Source of the DNA: JAFECT01 sp963838235
GTDB lineage: Bacteria; Pseudomonadota; Alphaproteobacteria; Caulobacterales; Caulobacteraceae
Direction: 5' to 3'
NCBI GenBank assembly: GCA_963838235.1
Contig: CAWIQJ010000002.1
Coordinates: forward strand, 1-64,000
Length of the DNA stretch: 64,000 bases
In this document: positions 1 through 6,889 of the stretch, in pieces
Position numbering within the stretch: position 1 is the first letter of the stretch
How the letters are laid out: every line of letters starts with the position of its first letter
The notes under the pieces: generated by a model
Database searches by the model: none
What the model saw: only the letters and a program-made list of their open reading frames with translations
What the model was told of the DNA's origin: nothing
Position numbers and translations under genes: made by a program

Positions 1-124
1 GAACCTATTGAAATCATTACATTATTTACCGTTTCATGATACTTACGCACAATCGAACGTACAATTGAAAAAGGGACCGAAGCCGGGGCCCCGATCCCCT
101 TCCGATCCGCCGATCATTCTCTCT

Positions 125-378
125 TCATTGCAGCGTGCGGCGAAGGCGCTGCCAGGCGTCCTCTCGCTCGTCGAGCCACGCCAACGCCCGCTCGGCAATG
201 TCCGGGCGAAGCGTCTGCCCGATGACGGCGCGGATCATTTCTGCTAGCTCCGCTTCGGGAATTTCCGCCGCCGTCCGTGGTCGATCGTGGCAGTCAGATT
301 TTTGATCACCCCGTGCCACAGGTCAGCAAAATTATAATCTGCACCGCAAGTTGTGCGGCGCTTATCAGGTGTAGCCAT
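125..378 (-). CDS. Small hypothetical phage protein, frameshifted in this sequence
   Basis: Two leftward frames overlap here and read as one protein. The first starts at 378 (MATPDKRRTT) and is open to 244. The second carries an acidic helical C-terminus ending ERALAWLDEREDAWQRL and stops at 125. Joining them near 270-280, in a run of CGG triplets, gives about 85 residues with one continuous character. The last part looks like an amphipathic helical domain; no family is recognised. Alternatively the downstream frame could start independently at 319 as a 64-residue protein. It is the last gene of a leftward trio with 461-661 and 658-858. Confidence 0.4.
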
Positions 379-460
379 CCTCAACTGCCTCCGCAGGCTT
401 CGCAGGCGCCCCGCACGACGTTGTCGGGGCGGTGCCAGCTCGCTTCGCAGAATGACCGCA

Positions 461-661
461 TCATCGTCCCCACCAAAGCCGGAGCGATTCGAGCAACGCA
501 ATGAGCGCCAGTATTCCAAGACACGTGATCGCCCACCATGGCGCATGGGCGCATGGCGGTAGCCTGACCAGATCATCCTCGCCAAAGCGCGCATCGAACT
601 TGGCGAATGCAACCGCTGGTAAGCAGATTGCCGCGGCAGTCAGGAGCGCACGGCGGATCAT
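461..661 (-). CDS. Small membrane or exported hypothetical protein
   Basis: A 66-residue protein. It opens with a basic start and hydrophobic stretch ending AVAFA, which reads as a signal peptide, and has a second hydrophobic segment (about residues 43-60) before a short basic tail. Its ATG overlaps the stop of the preceding gene by four bases (ATGA at 658-661), so the two are probably translationally coupled. Small membrane proteins are common in phage lysis and superinfection modules, but nothing here identifies the function. Confidence 0.55.
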   Translation of the reverse strand: MIRRALLTAAAICLPAVAFAKFDARFGEDDLVRLPPCAHAPWWAITCLGILALIALLESLRLWWGR

Positions 662-858
662 GACTGCTCCTGCTTGCGTTCCGCGTCGGCCACTTGCTGC
701 CGAAGTTGAAGAACATGGCCGTGCAGTTTCGAGAGATGTTCGCGTTTCTTTTGGTGTTCGGCCAACAGACAGTCTGCGCGCTGCTGTGAAGTCAGACCGT
801 CGTACAGATGTTCTTCATCGGGATAGAAACTGCTAGTATCGCCATCAGCCTGAGCCAT
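658..858 (-). CDS. Small hypothetical protein with helical C-terminus
   Basis: A 66-residue, strongly charged protein. Residues 25-66 are rich in E, K, Q and L and look like one long amphipathic helix or coiled coil. It is the first gene of the leftward unit and starts 104 bases from the divergent gene at 962; the gap holds a strong rightward promoter and two palindromes. It overlaps the next gene by ATGA. Function unknown. Confidence 0.55.
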   Translation of the reverse strand: MAQADGDTSSFYPDEEHLYDGLTSQQRADCLLAEHQKKREHLSKLHGHVLQLRQQVADAERKQEQS

Positions 859-884
859 TTGGCACCCCTATTGGCTTGGGTTAG

Positions 885-917
885 GACCGGTCGGGTGTTG
901 ATAGCACCCCTCCGGTC
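885..917. promoter_or_regulatory. Interrupted palindrome spanning the -35 region
   Basis: GACCGG (885-890) and GGGTG (893-897) are mirrored by CACCC (905-909) and CCGGTC (912-917), with two-base spacers on both sides and a 7-base centre. The centre carries the -35 hexamer TTGATA of the rightward promoter. The symmetry and position suggest a repressor operator in this divergent intergenic region; a transcript hairpin is the alternative. Confidence 0.5.
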
Positions 918-926
918 TGCTATAAT
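898..926 (+). promoter_or_regulatory. Strong sigma70-type promoter for the 962 gene
   Basis: TTGATA at 898-903 and a perfect TATAAT at 921-926 are separated by 17 bases. This matches the sigma70 consensus closely and lies 36 bases before the ATG at 962. One palindrome covers the -35 and another begins inside the -10, so the promoter is likely repressed by a locally encoded DNA-binding protein. Confidence 0.65.
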
Positions 927-952
927 GCTACCATAATCCCAAATTGGTAGCA
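926..952. promoter_or_regulatory. Candidate operator: 7-base inverted repeat at the transcription start
   Basis: TGCTACC (926-932) is repeated inverted as GGTAGCA (946-952) with a 13-base AT-rich spacer. The left arm shares its first base with the -10 box, so a bound protein would cover the start site. The adjacent ribbon-helix-helix protein at 962 is the obvious candidate for autoregulation (inference). Confidence 0.5.
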
Positions 953-961
953 ATATCCCAA

Positions 962-1111
962 ATGGCTGAATATCCGCAGATCGGCGTCCGGGTGGACGAG
1001 GAATTTCTTAAGCTAATCGACGCATGGCGCAAAAAGCAGGATGACCTGCCGAGCCGGCCGGAAGCGATCCGCCGCCTGGTCGAGATCGGACTGAGGGCGA
1101 AGGGCAAGTGA
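962..1111 (+). CDS. Ribbon-helix-helix (CopG/Arc-like) small DNA-binding protein
   Basis: A 49-residue protein. An N-terminal strand (IGVRVDEEFLKLIDAW) is followed by a helix and then SRPEAIRRLVEIGL, the typical order of a ribbon-helix-helix domain; the SRPEAIRRL signature recurs in CopG-like repressors. Its stop overlaps the GTG start of the next gene as GTGA, so the two are coupled. It lies just downstream of a strong promoter with two palindromes and probably regulates itself and the divergent genes. Confidence 0.7.
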   Translation: MAEYPQIGVRVDEEFLKLIDAWRKKQDDLPSRPEAIRRLVEIGLRAKGK

Positions 1112-1398
1112 CCAAATCGACTGAGGGCATTGTTCTGCTCACCCGCGAGCAATTGCGCTTGCGCTTGACCGAAGCCGGCCACCCGATCACGCGTTCCTAT
1201 TTTGGCAAGATATGTTTGCCGAGCCGGGGCCTCGGGCCGCCGGTCGATCTCTATTTCGGCGGACGGCATCTGTATCGTTGGGATCAAGGGCTGGCATGGG
1301 CGCAGGCTCGCGCTGCTGTACCTTACAAAAACCGAGCCAAGGTTATTTATTGCTCTCGGTGTGCAAGAGCGATGCGCAAGAAAGAAGCGAGAAAATGA
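1108..1398 (+). CDS. Small HTH (MerR/AlpA-like) DNA-binding protein
   Basis: A 96-residue protein starting with GTG inside the stop codon of the preceding gene. LTREQLRLRLTEAGHPITR reads as a helix-turn-helix, followed by a wing-like stretch with GPPVDLYFGGRHLYRW. That order resembles the small DNA-binding or excisionase-like proteins of alphaproteobacterial prophages. The C-terminus is basic. With the RHH gene upstream it forms a likely regulatory pair of the element. The family assignment rests on motif resemblance only. Confidence 0.55.
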   Translation: MTKSTEGIVLLTREQLRLRLTEAGHPITRSYFGKICLPSRGLGPPVDLYFGGRHLYRWDQGLAWAQARAAVPYKNRAKVIYCSRCARAMRKKEARK

Positions 1399-1906
1399 TT
1401 GCTGAAGAATTGAGCAGAAGATACCGAACAGGAAGCTTGGGAGCAGATGCGCGCCGAGTGGTATGCGGTCCACGAAACTCCGGAAGCTAAGATTGCGTTG
1501 CGCGACGTTGACTGACATATCTGTAATATGTCTGTAATATATCGTGATTGGCATTTTTGTGCGAAACGATGCTAAATTGTTAGGTACCCGGTTCGCGTTG
1601 CGGGTTATCGACGCGAGGACGTACTAACTAATATGCGCCTTAAGAGCCCTGGGCTCGTGCAAACTCAGGCGACTGCAACAGTAGGCCCCACCTTCCGAAG
1701 CCGGGGCGGTACAAATAGGCGGGCGGGTTTGCCGAGTTGGGCAAACTTCGTGTGAGCGGCTTCACAAACCGTAGGTCCAGAGCGCTGGACCTTTGCAGTT
1801 GCCGGGCGCCCTGGCAGCGAAAAATCCACATTGAAAGCCATACGGGAAAACCCCTTACGACAACGCTGGCCGCGTGCGCGCGTCTGGCTTCGCCCTGAAT
1901 CTAACC
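1399..1906. other. 508-base gap with repeats and no confident gene
   Basis: ACATAT (1515-1520) and ATATGT (1526-1531) form an inverted repeat, and CTGTAATATRT occurs twice in tandem (1521-1531, 1532-1542). A 40-codon open frame runs from ATG 1633 to 1755, without convincing coding character. GGTCCAG (1774-1780) and CTGGACC (1785-1791) form a 7-bp stem with a 4-base loop. In the frame of the preceding gene, codons after its stop up to about 1515 look protein-like (AWEQMRAEW), which may be a lost C-terminal extension. The stretch could hold the promoter for the 1907 gene chain. Confidence 0.4.
1774..1791. repeat. Short perfect hairpin upstream of the phage gene chain
   Basis: A 7-bp perfect stem with loop AGCG. 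Only three T residues follow on the + strand, so it is a weak terminator candidate. It may also act as an operator or leader hairpin. Confidence 0.35.
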
Positions 1907-2401
1907 ATGGAGCCGGACATGACGCCCGAGGAAGTAGCCGCACTACAAACACATTACGCCCAGCAAGCGCAGCCTTCGCTGGCGAAAGACATTAATGACA
2001 TTGTCGAGATAGGACGAACGCATTTTGGATCAGCGACGTTCGACAAATCGTCGCAGGTGGTTGCGGATGGTCTCGGTGATAAAACCCAGGGCGTGATGCA
2101 TCTAGTTTCGCAGTTCGACCGACCGGTGGAAATCATCGCGCATCTGGCGAATAACGAGCGGCAGCTACAGGCTATCGCAAAACTCAGTCCGGCCCGCCAG
2201 GCTGTCGAGCTGGCGAGGATCGAGGCGCAAATTGCTCCGCAGCGCGCCAACGTCGGCGCCGACCCGTTGTGGAAATCGCCGACCGTACGCAGCGGTCGTG
2301 TTTCCGACCAGGATTGGAAAGCTAACCTCGGTGAGGGTTTGTCTGACTCCCAATGGAATCGGGAGTTCGATCGTCGGCAAGCGGAAAAACGACGTCGATG
2401 A
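1907..2401 (+). CDS. Hypothetical phage protein, scaffold-like tail
   Basis: About 164 residues from ATG 1907; an upstream frame is open to 1874, but the 1907 start (MEPDMTPEEV) fits better. The protein is helical and polar. SPARQAVELARIEAQI is followed by a low-complexity stretch and a basic C-terminus, QWNREFDRRQAEKRRR. I recall a similar layout in small proteins next to capsid genes of podoviruses (scaffold-like), but no capsid gene is present here, so this is tentative. It is the first gene of a rightward chain and overlaps the next by ATGA. Confidence 0.5.
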   Translation: MEPDMTPEEVAALQTHYAQQAQPSLAKDINDIVEIGRTHFGSATFDKSSQVVADGLGDKTQGVMHLVSQFDRPVEIIAHLANNERQLQAIAKLSPARQAVELARIEAQIAPQRANVGADPLWKSPTVRSGRVSDQDWKANLGEGLSDSQWNREFDRRQAEKRRR

Positions 2402-3036
2402 GCACTCTAGAAGCGATCAACAGGCGGCTGAGCCAGCAAACGTTCATCGGTAATCCGGCGGACGAGCGGTTCTTCGGCGAACTGATCGGTCAAATTCGCG
2501 GGATGGCGGAACGGCACAAGCGCGACATTAAAAAATCTCTGCCGGACATTTGTGAAGCCGGGGCTTGGTCAAAAGCGTGGGCAATTCGCGAGGCATTTAT
2601 TCGACTTGAACAAGAGACGAAACCTGACCCGGTAGCTCGTGAGCGAACGCTATCCGCCGCTGCCAACGAAGAGAGATGGAATCAGTATCTGCGAAGCCGC
2701 GACCAGTTGGTTGAACTTATTCAGCGCGGCCGGGAAGGTCGGCAAATGCAGGAATACATCGGCTTGGTTGAGGGTGACCTTAACTCGCCGATCGACAATG
2801 ACCCTGAGACGGTTTGCTTGAGCGGCGGGAAGAAGCCGGGCTGGCAGTCCGTAGCGTATCGCATCAATAATGCGCTCGGGAAACTTCAAGGCATGTCAGA
2901 CAACGAGCGGCAGACGGTTCCGTTCGTCATGGCCCTGAGACGGACTGAAACATCCATTCTCGACTTAAGGAAGCGCATCGAGAATATCGAAACTTATCTC
3001 GCATCAAACAATCAACCCCAGGAGATTGCAGCGTGA
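2398..3036 (+). CDS. Hypothetical phage protein
   Basis: A 212-residue, mostly helical, charged protein. The ATG at 2398 overlaps the previous stop by ATGA, which favours it over upstream starts in the same frame. The C-terminal part (SILDLRKRIENIETYLA) looks like a coiled coil. No catalytic motif or signal peptide is visible and the family is not recognised. Its place in a coupled chain suggests a role in assembly or host takeover, but this is not shown. Confidence 0.55.
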   Translation: MSTLEAINRRLSQQTFIGNPADERFFGELIGQIRGMAERHKRDIKKSLPDICEAGAWSKAWAIREAFIRLEQETKPDPVARERTLSAAANEERWNQYLRSRDQLVELIQRGREGRQMQEYIGLVEGDLNSPIDNDPETVCLSGGKKPGWQSVAYRINNALGKLQGMSDNERQTVPFVMALRRTETSILDLRKRIENIETYLASNNQPQEIAA

Positions 3037-3308
3037 GCAATAAATCTTTTACCCGTAGCATCGGCGGCAGCCAGGGCTCGGGATCAATCAATTCGACGTC
3101 TATCAATCGCAGTCAGGCCAGCGGCTCGGCTGTCTCCGGATATGGGAAACCCAAGACCGGCATGTCAGGTTCGGCGGCCGGGCGCGTTGCTCCGGAGTAT
3201 GGCGCCGCAGCGCGCGGCCCGGTCAATCCGAAGCCGCCGGCGAAGAAGCAGGATGAAGCCAAAGCACTCAAGAGCAACGGCAAGCCCCCGAACGGCGGCC
3301 GGATGTGA
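3033..3308 (+). CDS. Low-complexity Gly/Ser/Pro-rich hypothetical protein
   Basis: A 91-residue protein that begins with GTG overlapping the previous stop (GTGA). The first half is rich in G and S (IGGSQGSGS), the second in P, K and A (NPKPPAKKQDEAKAL). It is probably intrinsically disordered. Composition alone gives no function. The stop TGA shares its last base with the ATG of the next gene. Confidence 0.5.
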   Translation: MSNKSFTRSIGGSQGSGSINSTSINRSQASGSAVSGYGKPKTGMSGSAAGRVAPEYGAAARGPVNPKPPAKKQDEAKALKSNGKPPNGGRM

Positions 3309-3472
3309 TGGCGTCGTATCCGAAATGGGTGGTGCCGCATGATGACCATGTGGCCGACCAACTTAGCAAGCAGGGCTTTCAGGTGTTCAAGCCCCGCGGC
3401 GGTCCCATGAAGGTGCTCGCCACATGCGCACAAGATGTGACCGTGATTACATCACCCCCCGAGCGGACGTAA
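3308..3472 (+). CDS. Small hypothetical protein (54 aa)
   Basis: It reads MASYPKWVVPHDDHVADQL and continues to a TAA at 3470-3472. The start overlaps the previous stop (TGATG) and the stop overlaps the next ATG (TAATG). This one-base coupling on both sides is the main support. The WVVPHDDHV stretch has spaced histidines and acidic residues that could bind a metal, but no family is recognised. Confidence 0.5.
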   Translation: MASYPKWVVPHDDHVADQLSKQGFQVFKPRGGPMKVLATCAQDVTVITSPPERT

Positions 3473-3639
3473 TGACTGAACGGTCGCATCTCCGCTGTGT
3501 TTGGAACGTCGACTGGCCACGAACCACCGCGAATGCGCTGTCCGACCCCGCTGTCCGTTCCAATGCGCTTTTGCTCCCTGAAAGCGAATTTGATGGTTGG
3601 AAACAGACGAAAGCAGAGGCGAGACACAACAATGCCTAA
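3472..3639 (+). CDS. Small hypothetical protein (55 aa)
   Basis: The ATG at 3472 overlaps the preceding TAA, and the end overlaps the next gene by eight bases. The product is short, with a polar C-terminus (GWKQTKAEARHNNA). An upstream ATG at 3424 is in frame but would overlap the previous gene. Support comes only from the coupled layout; it could be non-coding. Confidence 0.35.
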   Translation: MTERSHLRCVWNVDWPRTTANALSDPAVRSNALLLPESEFDGWKQTKAEARHNNA

Positions 3640-4067
3640 GTTCGAACCAGGCGCCAGTGGCAACGCGGGCGGCCGTCCAAAGAGCAAGGCTCTCCGTGAA
3701 TTGTGCAGGACATACACTGTGCAAGCGGTAGAGGAGCTTGCGCGCATTGGATTTCACGCAAAAGGCGAAATGACCAGGGTCGTGGCGCTTCGAGAGAATT
3801 CTAGACCGGTCCTACGGCAGGCCGATGCAGGCCGTCGAGGTGGCCGTGGATGATGCCCGTCCAGAAGAGCAGCGCGAACTAACACCGCCCGAAGTCATCG
3901 AAGCATTGGGAGCAATACTGACACGAGCGGAAGCAGAATTGGGCCTCACTCCAGATCCCGCACTGTCAAATGATCTGAGAGCAAAGCGGCTGTTAAAGCA
4001 GAGCCAGCCCATACCGCCGTATCTCTACAATGCTCTCCGGGCCTCAGCTGGCAACACCAGGCACTGA
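3632..4067 (+). CDS. DUF5681-like phage protein, frameshifted in this sequence
   Basis: The N-terminus MPKFEPGASGNAGGRPKSK is the basic, glycine-rich start typical of DUF5681 proteins found in phages and next to terminases. Reading then runs through ELCRTYTVQAVEELARI to about 3797. There the typical continuation (ILDRSYGRPMQAVEV) sits in the next frame, which stays open to 4067. One extra A in the GAGAGAATTC stretch (about 3793-3802) explains the break. The reconstructed protein is about 145 residues. It may be a pseudogene or a sequencing error. Confidence 0.6.
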
Positions 4068-4079
4068 TTAGGTAAAAGT

Positions 4080-4370
4080 ATGGAAAGTATAGCCGGATTT
4101 TCCTCAGAACAGCCGGAATATGAGCCGAATTGGCATCCCGGCGACCCGCAGGAATCGCCGATTACGCCTCATGAACGCGCCCGCGCCTTCGCGATGCTGA
4201 TGAAGCGCGCTTATGAGAAGGTCGGGTATGGCGGCGGACTTACCGTGATCGGCCAGCTTGATTACATCCTGAAGCACGCACGCGAGCGCAATCTCGAGGC
4301 CTCAACGTATGAGCAGATTTGGGGCATACGCCGCATTTTTGCAGGGACTGCGGCCGGACTTCCCAGGTGA
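4080..4370 (+). CDS. Hypothetical phage protein (96 aa)
   Basis: A 96-residue protein with a proline-rich, acidic N-terminus followed by a helical part (HERARAFAMLMKRAYEKVGY, then GQLDYILKHARERN). Such a compact helical domain might bind nucleic acid or another protein, but no family is recognised. It starts 12 bases after the frameshifted DUF5681-like gene, and its stop overlaps the GTG start of the next gene. Confidence 0.5.
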   Translation: MESIAGFSSEQPEYEPNWHPGDPQESPITPHERARAFAMLMKRAYEKVGYGGGLTVIGQLDYILKHARERNLEASTYEQIWGIRRIFAGTAAGLPR

Positions 4371-4789
4371 GCAAATCAGTAGCTCTGGCGCTGGTGTTGC
4401 TTGGCGCCGTTGTACCAGCCCGGGCTGCTGGCATTTTCGCCGCCGACAGCCAGCTTAATGTCAGTTCGCTCATATCGGTGAACAATACGACCGCGGTTGT
4501 CATCAGTGCGGCGGCGGCGACTGTTTACGGCATTCAAATCTCGAACAATTCGGCCACGGTGGCGTACCTGAAGCTCTATAATTCTGCATCGCAAACCTGC
4601 GGAAGTGGCACACCGCAATTCCGCCTCATGATCCCCGCTTCCACCACGATACCGATCGAGAACGTTGGCGGCGATGCATACGTGAATGGCGTCAGTGTGT
4701 GCCTTACGACCGGAATTGCTGACAGCGATACGGGTGCGCCTGCGGCCAACGCGTACATTGTCGACATTCATTGGAAGAAGTCGCTTTAG
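4367..4789 (+). CDS. Exported hypothetical protein, beta-rich
   Basis: A 140-residue product from GTG 4367, which overlaps the previous stop as GTGA. Residues 2-20 form a signal peptide (VALALVLLGAVVPARAA). The mature part is rich in S, T, N, V and I, and alternates like a beta-sandwich; two cysteines lie about 35 residues apart (SQTCGSG and VSVCLT). This looks like a surface or virion decoration-type protein, but that is a guess from composition. It ends the rightward chain. Confidence 0.5.
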   Translation: MSKSVALALVLLGAVVPARAAGIFAADSQLNVSSLISVNNTTAVVISAAAATVYGIQISNNSATVAYLKLYNSASQTCGSGTPQFRLMIPASTTIPIENVGGDAYVNGVSVCLTTGIADSDTGAPAANAYIVDIHWKKSL

Positions 4790-5047
4790 CTCCCCTTGGC
4801 GCCGGCGTGCCAGGGTTGCGGCGCCGGGTTGGTTCGTGGGCCTCCTTTCCCCATTGGCTGACCCGGCAGTTCGCCCCATAATTTGTACGTAGAGTTGTAC
4901 ATCAAGGCACAGCTGGTTTCCATTATCTTGCTATATCAATACGTTAAGCCATATTTTATGAGGAACGCATTTCCGTCATGACCGAGGCCGGGACGTGAAT
5001 TATGACGAGAAGTACAAGAGCCCCAGAGTCCAACAGAGGGGCCTGTG
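4790..5047. other. Intergenic gap with a GC-rich inverted repeat
   Basis: GGCGCCG and CGGCGCC, about 15 bases apart near 4799-4828, could form a stem after the stop of the 4367 gene; no T tract follows. Further on, two TTGTAC motifs in AT-rich sequence (about 4880-4945) may carry a promoter for the 5048 gene. No gene is seen. Confidence 0.3.
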
Positions 5048-5524
5048 ATGATCGAGCTTGAGGACGCCACCATCCACGGTGCGGATAGCCTAGACGAGCT
5101 ATTCCACCATTCCTTTTGTGCTGACGTAGAGGGCCATGAGGTGACCTGGAACGTGGCTAGGATGGGCCGCGACGCTGAGGCAGGCGCATTCGGGCCAAGC
5201 AAGCAATTCGCCATCAGCACGCTGCCGGTCAAGCGTGGGCCGTATGCCCTTGATCAAGGGAAGGTCGAGCGCTTCAAGGCGCTGCCCGACGTCTTGTCGA
5301 TGCCGGCAATGATATTGGCTCGTCCAGGCGTTCATTTCATTTGCGATGGCAATCACCGGGTTGCTGCGATCTGCGAGCTGGGCAGAGGATCATTTAATGC
5401 TTACGTCGTGCCATGGAAGGTTGAGGGGCGTTACCGCGTCACTTTGGATCACCAACCCGGATCGGCGGAAGATCACATGCAGACGATAGACGGCCTTGCC
5501 TCTCAGTACAGGCCGTCTGCGTAA
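5048..5524 (+). CDS. ParB/sulfiredoxin-like-fold hypothetical protein
   Basis: A 158-residue protein. Around residues 90-125 it has ILARPGVHFICDGNHRVAAI followed by a strand (FNAYVV). The DGNHRVAA signature is the one seen in ParB-like nuclease and sulfiredoxin-type domains, where it shapes the nucleotide or DNA site. The N-terminal third does not match a known partner domain. ATG 5048 follows AGAGGGGCC, a fair ribosome site; GTG 5045 is a possible alternative. In a phage setting it could be a DNA-binding or modifying factor, but no activity can be claimed. Confidence 0.5.
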   Translation: MIELEDATIHGADSLDELFHHSFCADVEGHEVTWNVARMGRDAEAGAFGPSKQFAISTLPVKRGPYALDQGKVERFKALPDVLSMPAMILARPGVHFICDGNHRVAAICELGRGSFNAYVVPWKVEGRYRVTLDHQPGSAEDHMQTIDGLASQYRPSA

Positions 5525-5545
5525 ATGAGGCGTGTCGAGCAACGA

Positions 5546-6412
5546 TCACGTCGGTGGTTTATAAGAGCCGCTGCTATTGTAGTGTTTGTAGTCATAGGGC
5601 TGGAAACGCCATTTGCCGCCCAACTTGACGTAACGAAAAAGGAATCGGTCTACTCGTTGCTCTCCGAAAACGTCGGTATAATCGATGCTTCCAAAGAACC
5701 AGAAAAAGCTTTCGCCCCGGTAAATTGGCATCACGTCGCCGACAGTGTTTATTGGCAGTCGTTCGGAACAAACTTGGTCGTCTGTTCCACTGCCGGGCTC
5801 AATCATGTGTTGAGTTGGAATTTGTTCAGACAGGGCATAAACCGGCTCGGGTGGCTGCGCGGAGATGACGATGCCGTGACTGTTCTCCCTGTATATGGCC
5901 GGAGTTTTTCCGTAGTTTTTGAAAAAGTACTGCACGGCGGCATTTCCGTCCGTCGCCATCTCGGTGGAGTTTGGATACATCGAGCCAGCCTTAATAAACT
6001 TGTCGAACGAGTGATATTTGATGACAGCGTAGAAACGGGCTCTTTCAGATTCGATGATGGCTTGAGTATTGACTTTTGCTGCGACGGCCGCCTCGCTAGC
6101 CGCTTCGGCCGCTTCCTTGGCGGGAGTGAGGCTTTCGCCAATCAGCTTCAGTTGCCAGAGAAACAAAAGAGCTTGGCCGCTGCCAACTATTACGAGAAAG
6201 AAAGTAAAGAACCCGGCAGCATCCTTCGTAATCCAAGACCATCCACTTTCGTCATATTGAGCTGGGGAGTCGCTGCTTCTGGCTTCGGGATACTGTTGGC
6301 TTGGTGCGCGGGCCGATTGATTGGGATTTCTCGGTGAGAACAGCATCCCCATGGCGAAAACGGCCACGGCCATAAGCGCTCCGAGGAAAAGTTCTGGCAC
6401 TCGAAACTTCAT
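5546..6412 (-). CDS. Two-segment membrane hypothetical protein
   Basis: A 288-residue protein. The first segment is at residues 7-26 (ELFLGALMAVAVFAMGMLF). A polar, disordered stretch follows, then a second segment (FFTFFLVIVGSGQALLFLW). An alanine-rich helix with SERARFYAVI leads into a beta-rich soluble domain. This order is common among membrane proteins of unknown function in rhizobia and their mobile elements. The opposite strand is also open over most of its length, but the membrane topology supports this strand. It is unusually long for this segment and may be a cargo gene. Confidence 0.65.
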   Translation of the reverse strand: MKFRVPELFLGALMAVAVFAMGMLFSPRNPNQSARAPSQQYPEARSSDSPAQYDESGWSWITKDAAGFFTFFLVIVGSGQALLFLWQLKLIGESLTPAKEAAEAASEAAVAAKVNTQAIIESERARFYAVIKYHSFDKFIKAGSMYPNSTEMATDGNAAVQYFFKNYGKTPAIYRENSHGIVISAQPPEPVYALSEQIPTQHMIEPGSGTDDQVCSERLPINTVGDVMPIYRGESFFWFFGSIDYTDVFGEQRVDRFLFRYVKLGGKWRFQPYDYKHYNSSGSYKPPT

Positions 6413-6569
6413 GCGCCCTGCCGAAAAAGATCATCTCATCTCCTGCTCCCCGGTTGAGTCAATCACCCCAGACCAAAGATAGCGGGGATCGGGAGAGGAT
6501 CGGGCTGGAAATAATTAGTTACAAAGCCAAAGGTCGACCGCCGCGAATCCGGTGGTAGGATTGCCCCAA

Positions 6570-6640
6570 GGCGCTTTATGCGAGAGCGCCGACTTTCCTG
6601 ATTGCCCCGCCCTGGTGATCCCCATCGGGCGGGGTTTTTT
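6570..6640 (+). ncRNA. Candidate small structured RNA with intrinsic terminator
   Basis: GGCGCT (6570-6575) pairs with AGCGCC (6585-6590). Then CCCCGCCC (6605-6612) pairs with GGGCGGGG (6627-6634), directly followed by six T (6635-6640), a textbook Rho-independent terminator on the + strand. No + strand gene lies upstream for about one kilobase, so the terminator probably ends a short untranslated RNA starting between 6413 and 6570. Another role would be to block transcription entering from the left. Confidence 0.45.
6604..6640 (+). terminator. Rho-independent terminator
   Basis: An 8-bp perfect GC stem (CCCCGCCC with GGGCGGGG), 14-base loop and a run of six T. Direction is + strand. Confidence 0.75.
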
Positions 6641-6823
6641 ATTGTCCGTTACGGATGTGACGCTTGTGGCGTTGTCAGGTGGTAAGGGGGTCGGCTTTCG
6701 GCGGTCGTCACGGGTCCGGGTACAGCTATCAGTGCCTTTAGCGCAGGTGACACCTCTGCCAGTTGTTTACCCCCCGATAGACACCCCCCCTTTCCCGCTA
6801 AAGACACTTCTCTTCCCTCAGTT

Positions 6824-6876
6824 GGCACAAGTGTGGCGACAGCATTAAGAAAGACTGCTGTACCCGCACTTGTGCC
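6824..6876. repeat. Compound inverted repeat downstream of the replication operon
   Basis: GGCACAAGTG (6824-6833) is mirrored perfectly by CACTTGTGCC (6867-6876). Inside, ACAGCA (6839-6844) is mirrored by TGCTGT (6856-6861). The structure begins about 14 bases past the stop of the last replication gene. It lacks a T tract. It could protect the 3' end of the transcript, or be a protein-binding or origin element. Confidence 0.5.
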
Positions 6877-6889
6877 ACAAGGTCTTGTC

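Larger units (their letters stand above)
6413..6889. other. 477-base gap between two leftward transcription units
   Basis: It holds two hairpins including an intrinsic terminator reading rightward (6570-6640), then a C-rich stretch (about 6770-6800), and a compound inverted repeat (6824-6876) just beyond the stop of the replication operon. Frames across it have no coding character. The start region of the 5546-6412 membrane gene also lies here. Confidence 0.5.

Noticed and set aside
5525..6337. A 270-codon + strand frame with a hydrophobic start
   Set aside because: The opposite strand gives a protein with sensible membrane topology and a good start; the + frame has neither family nor consistent composition.
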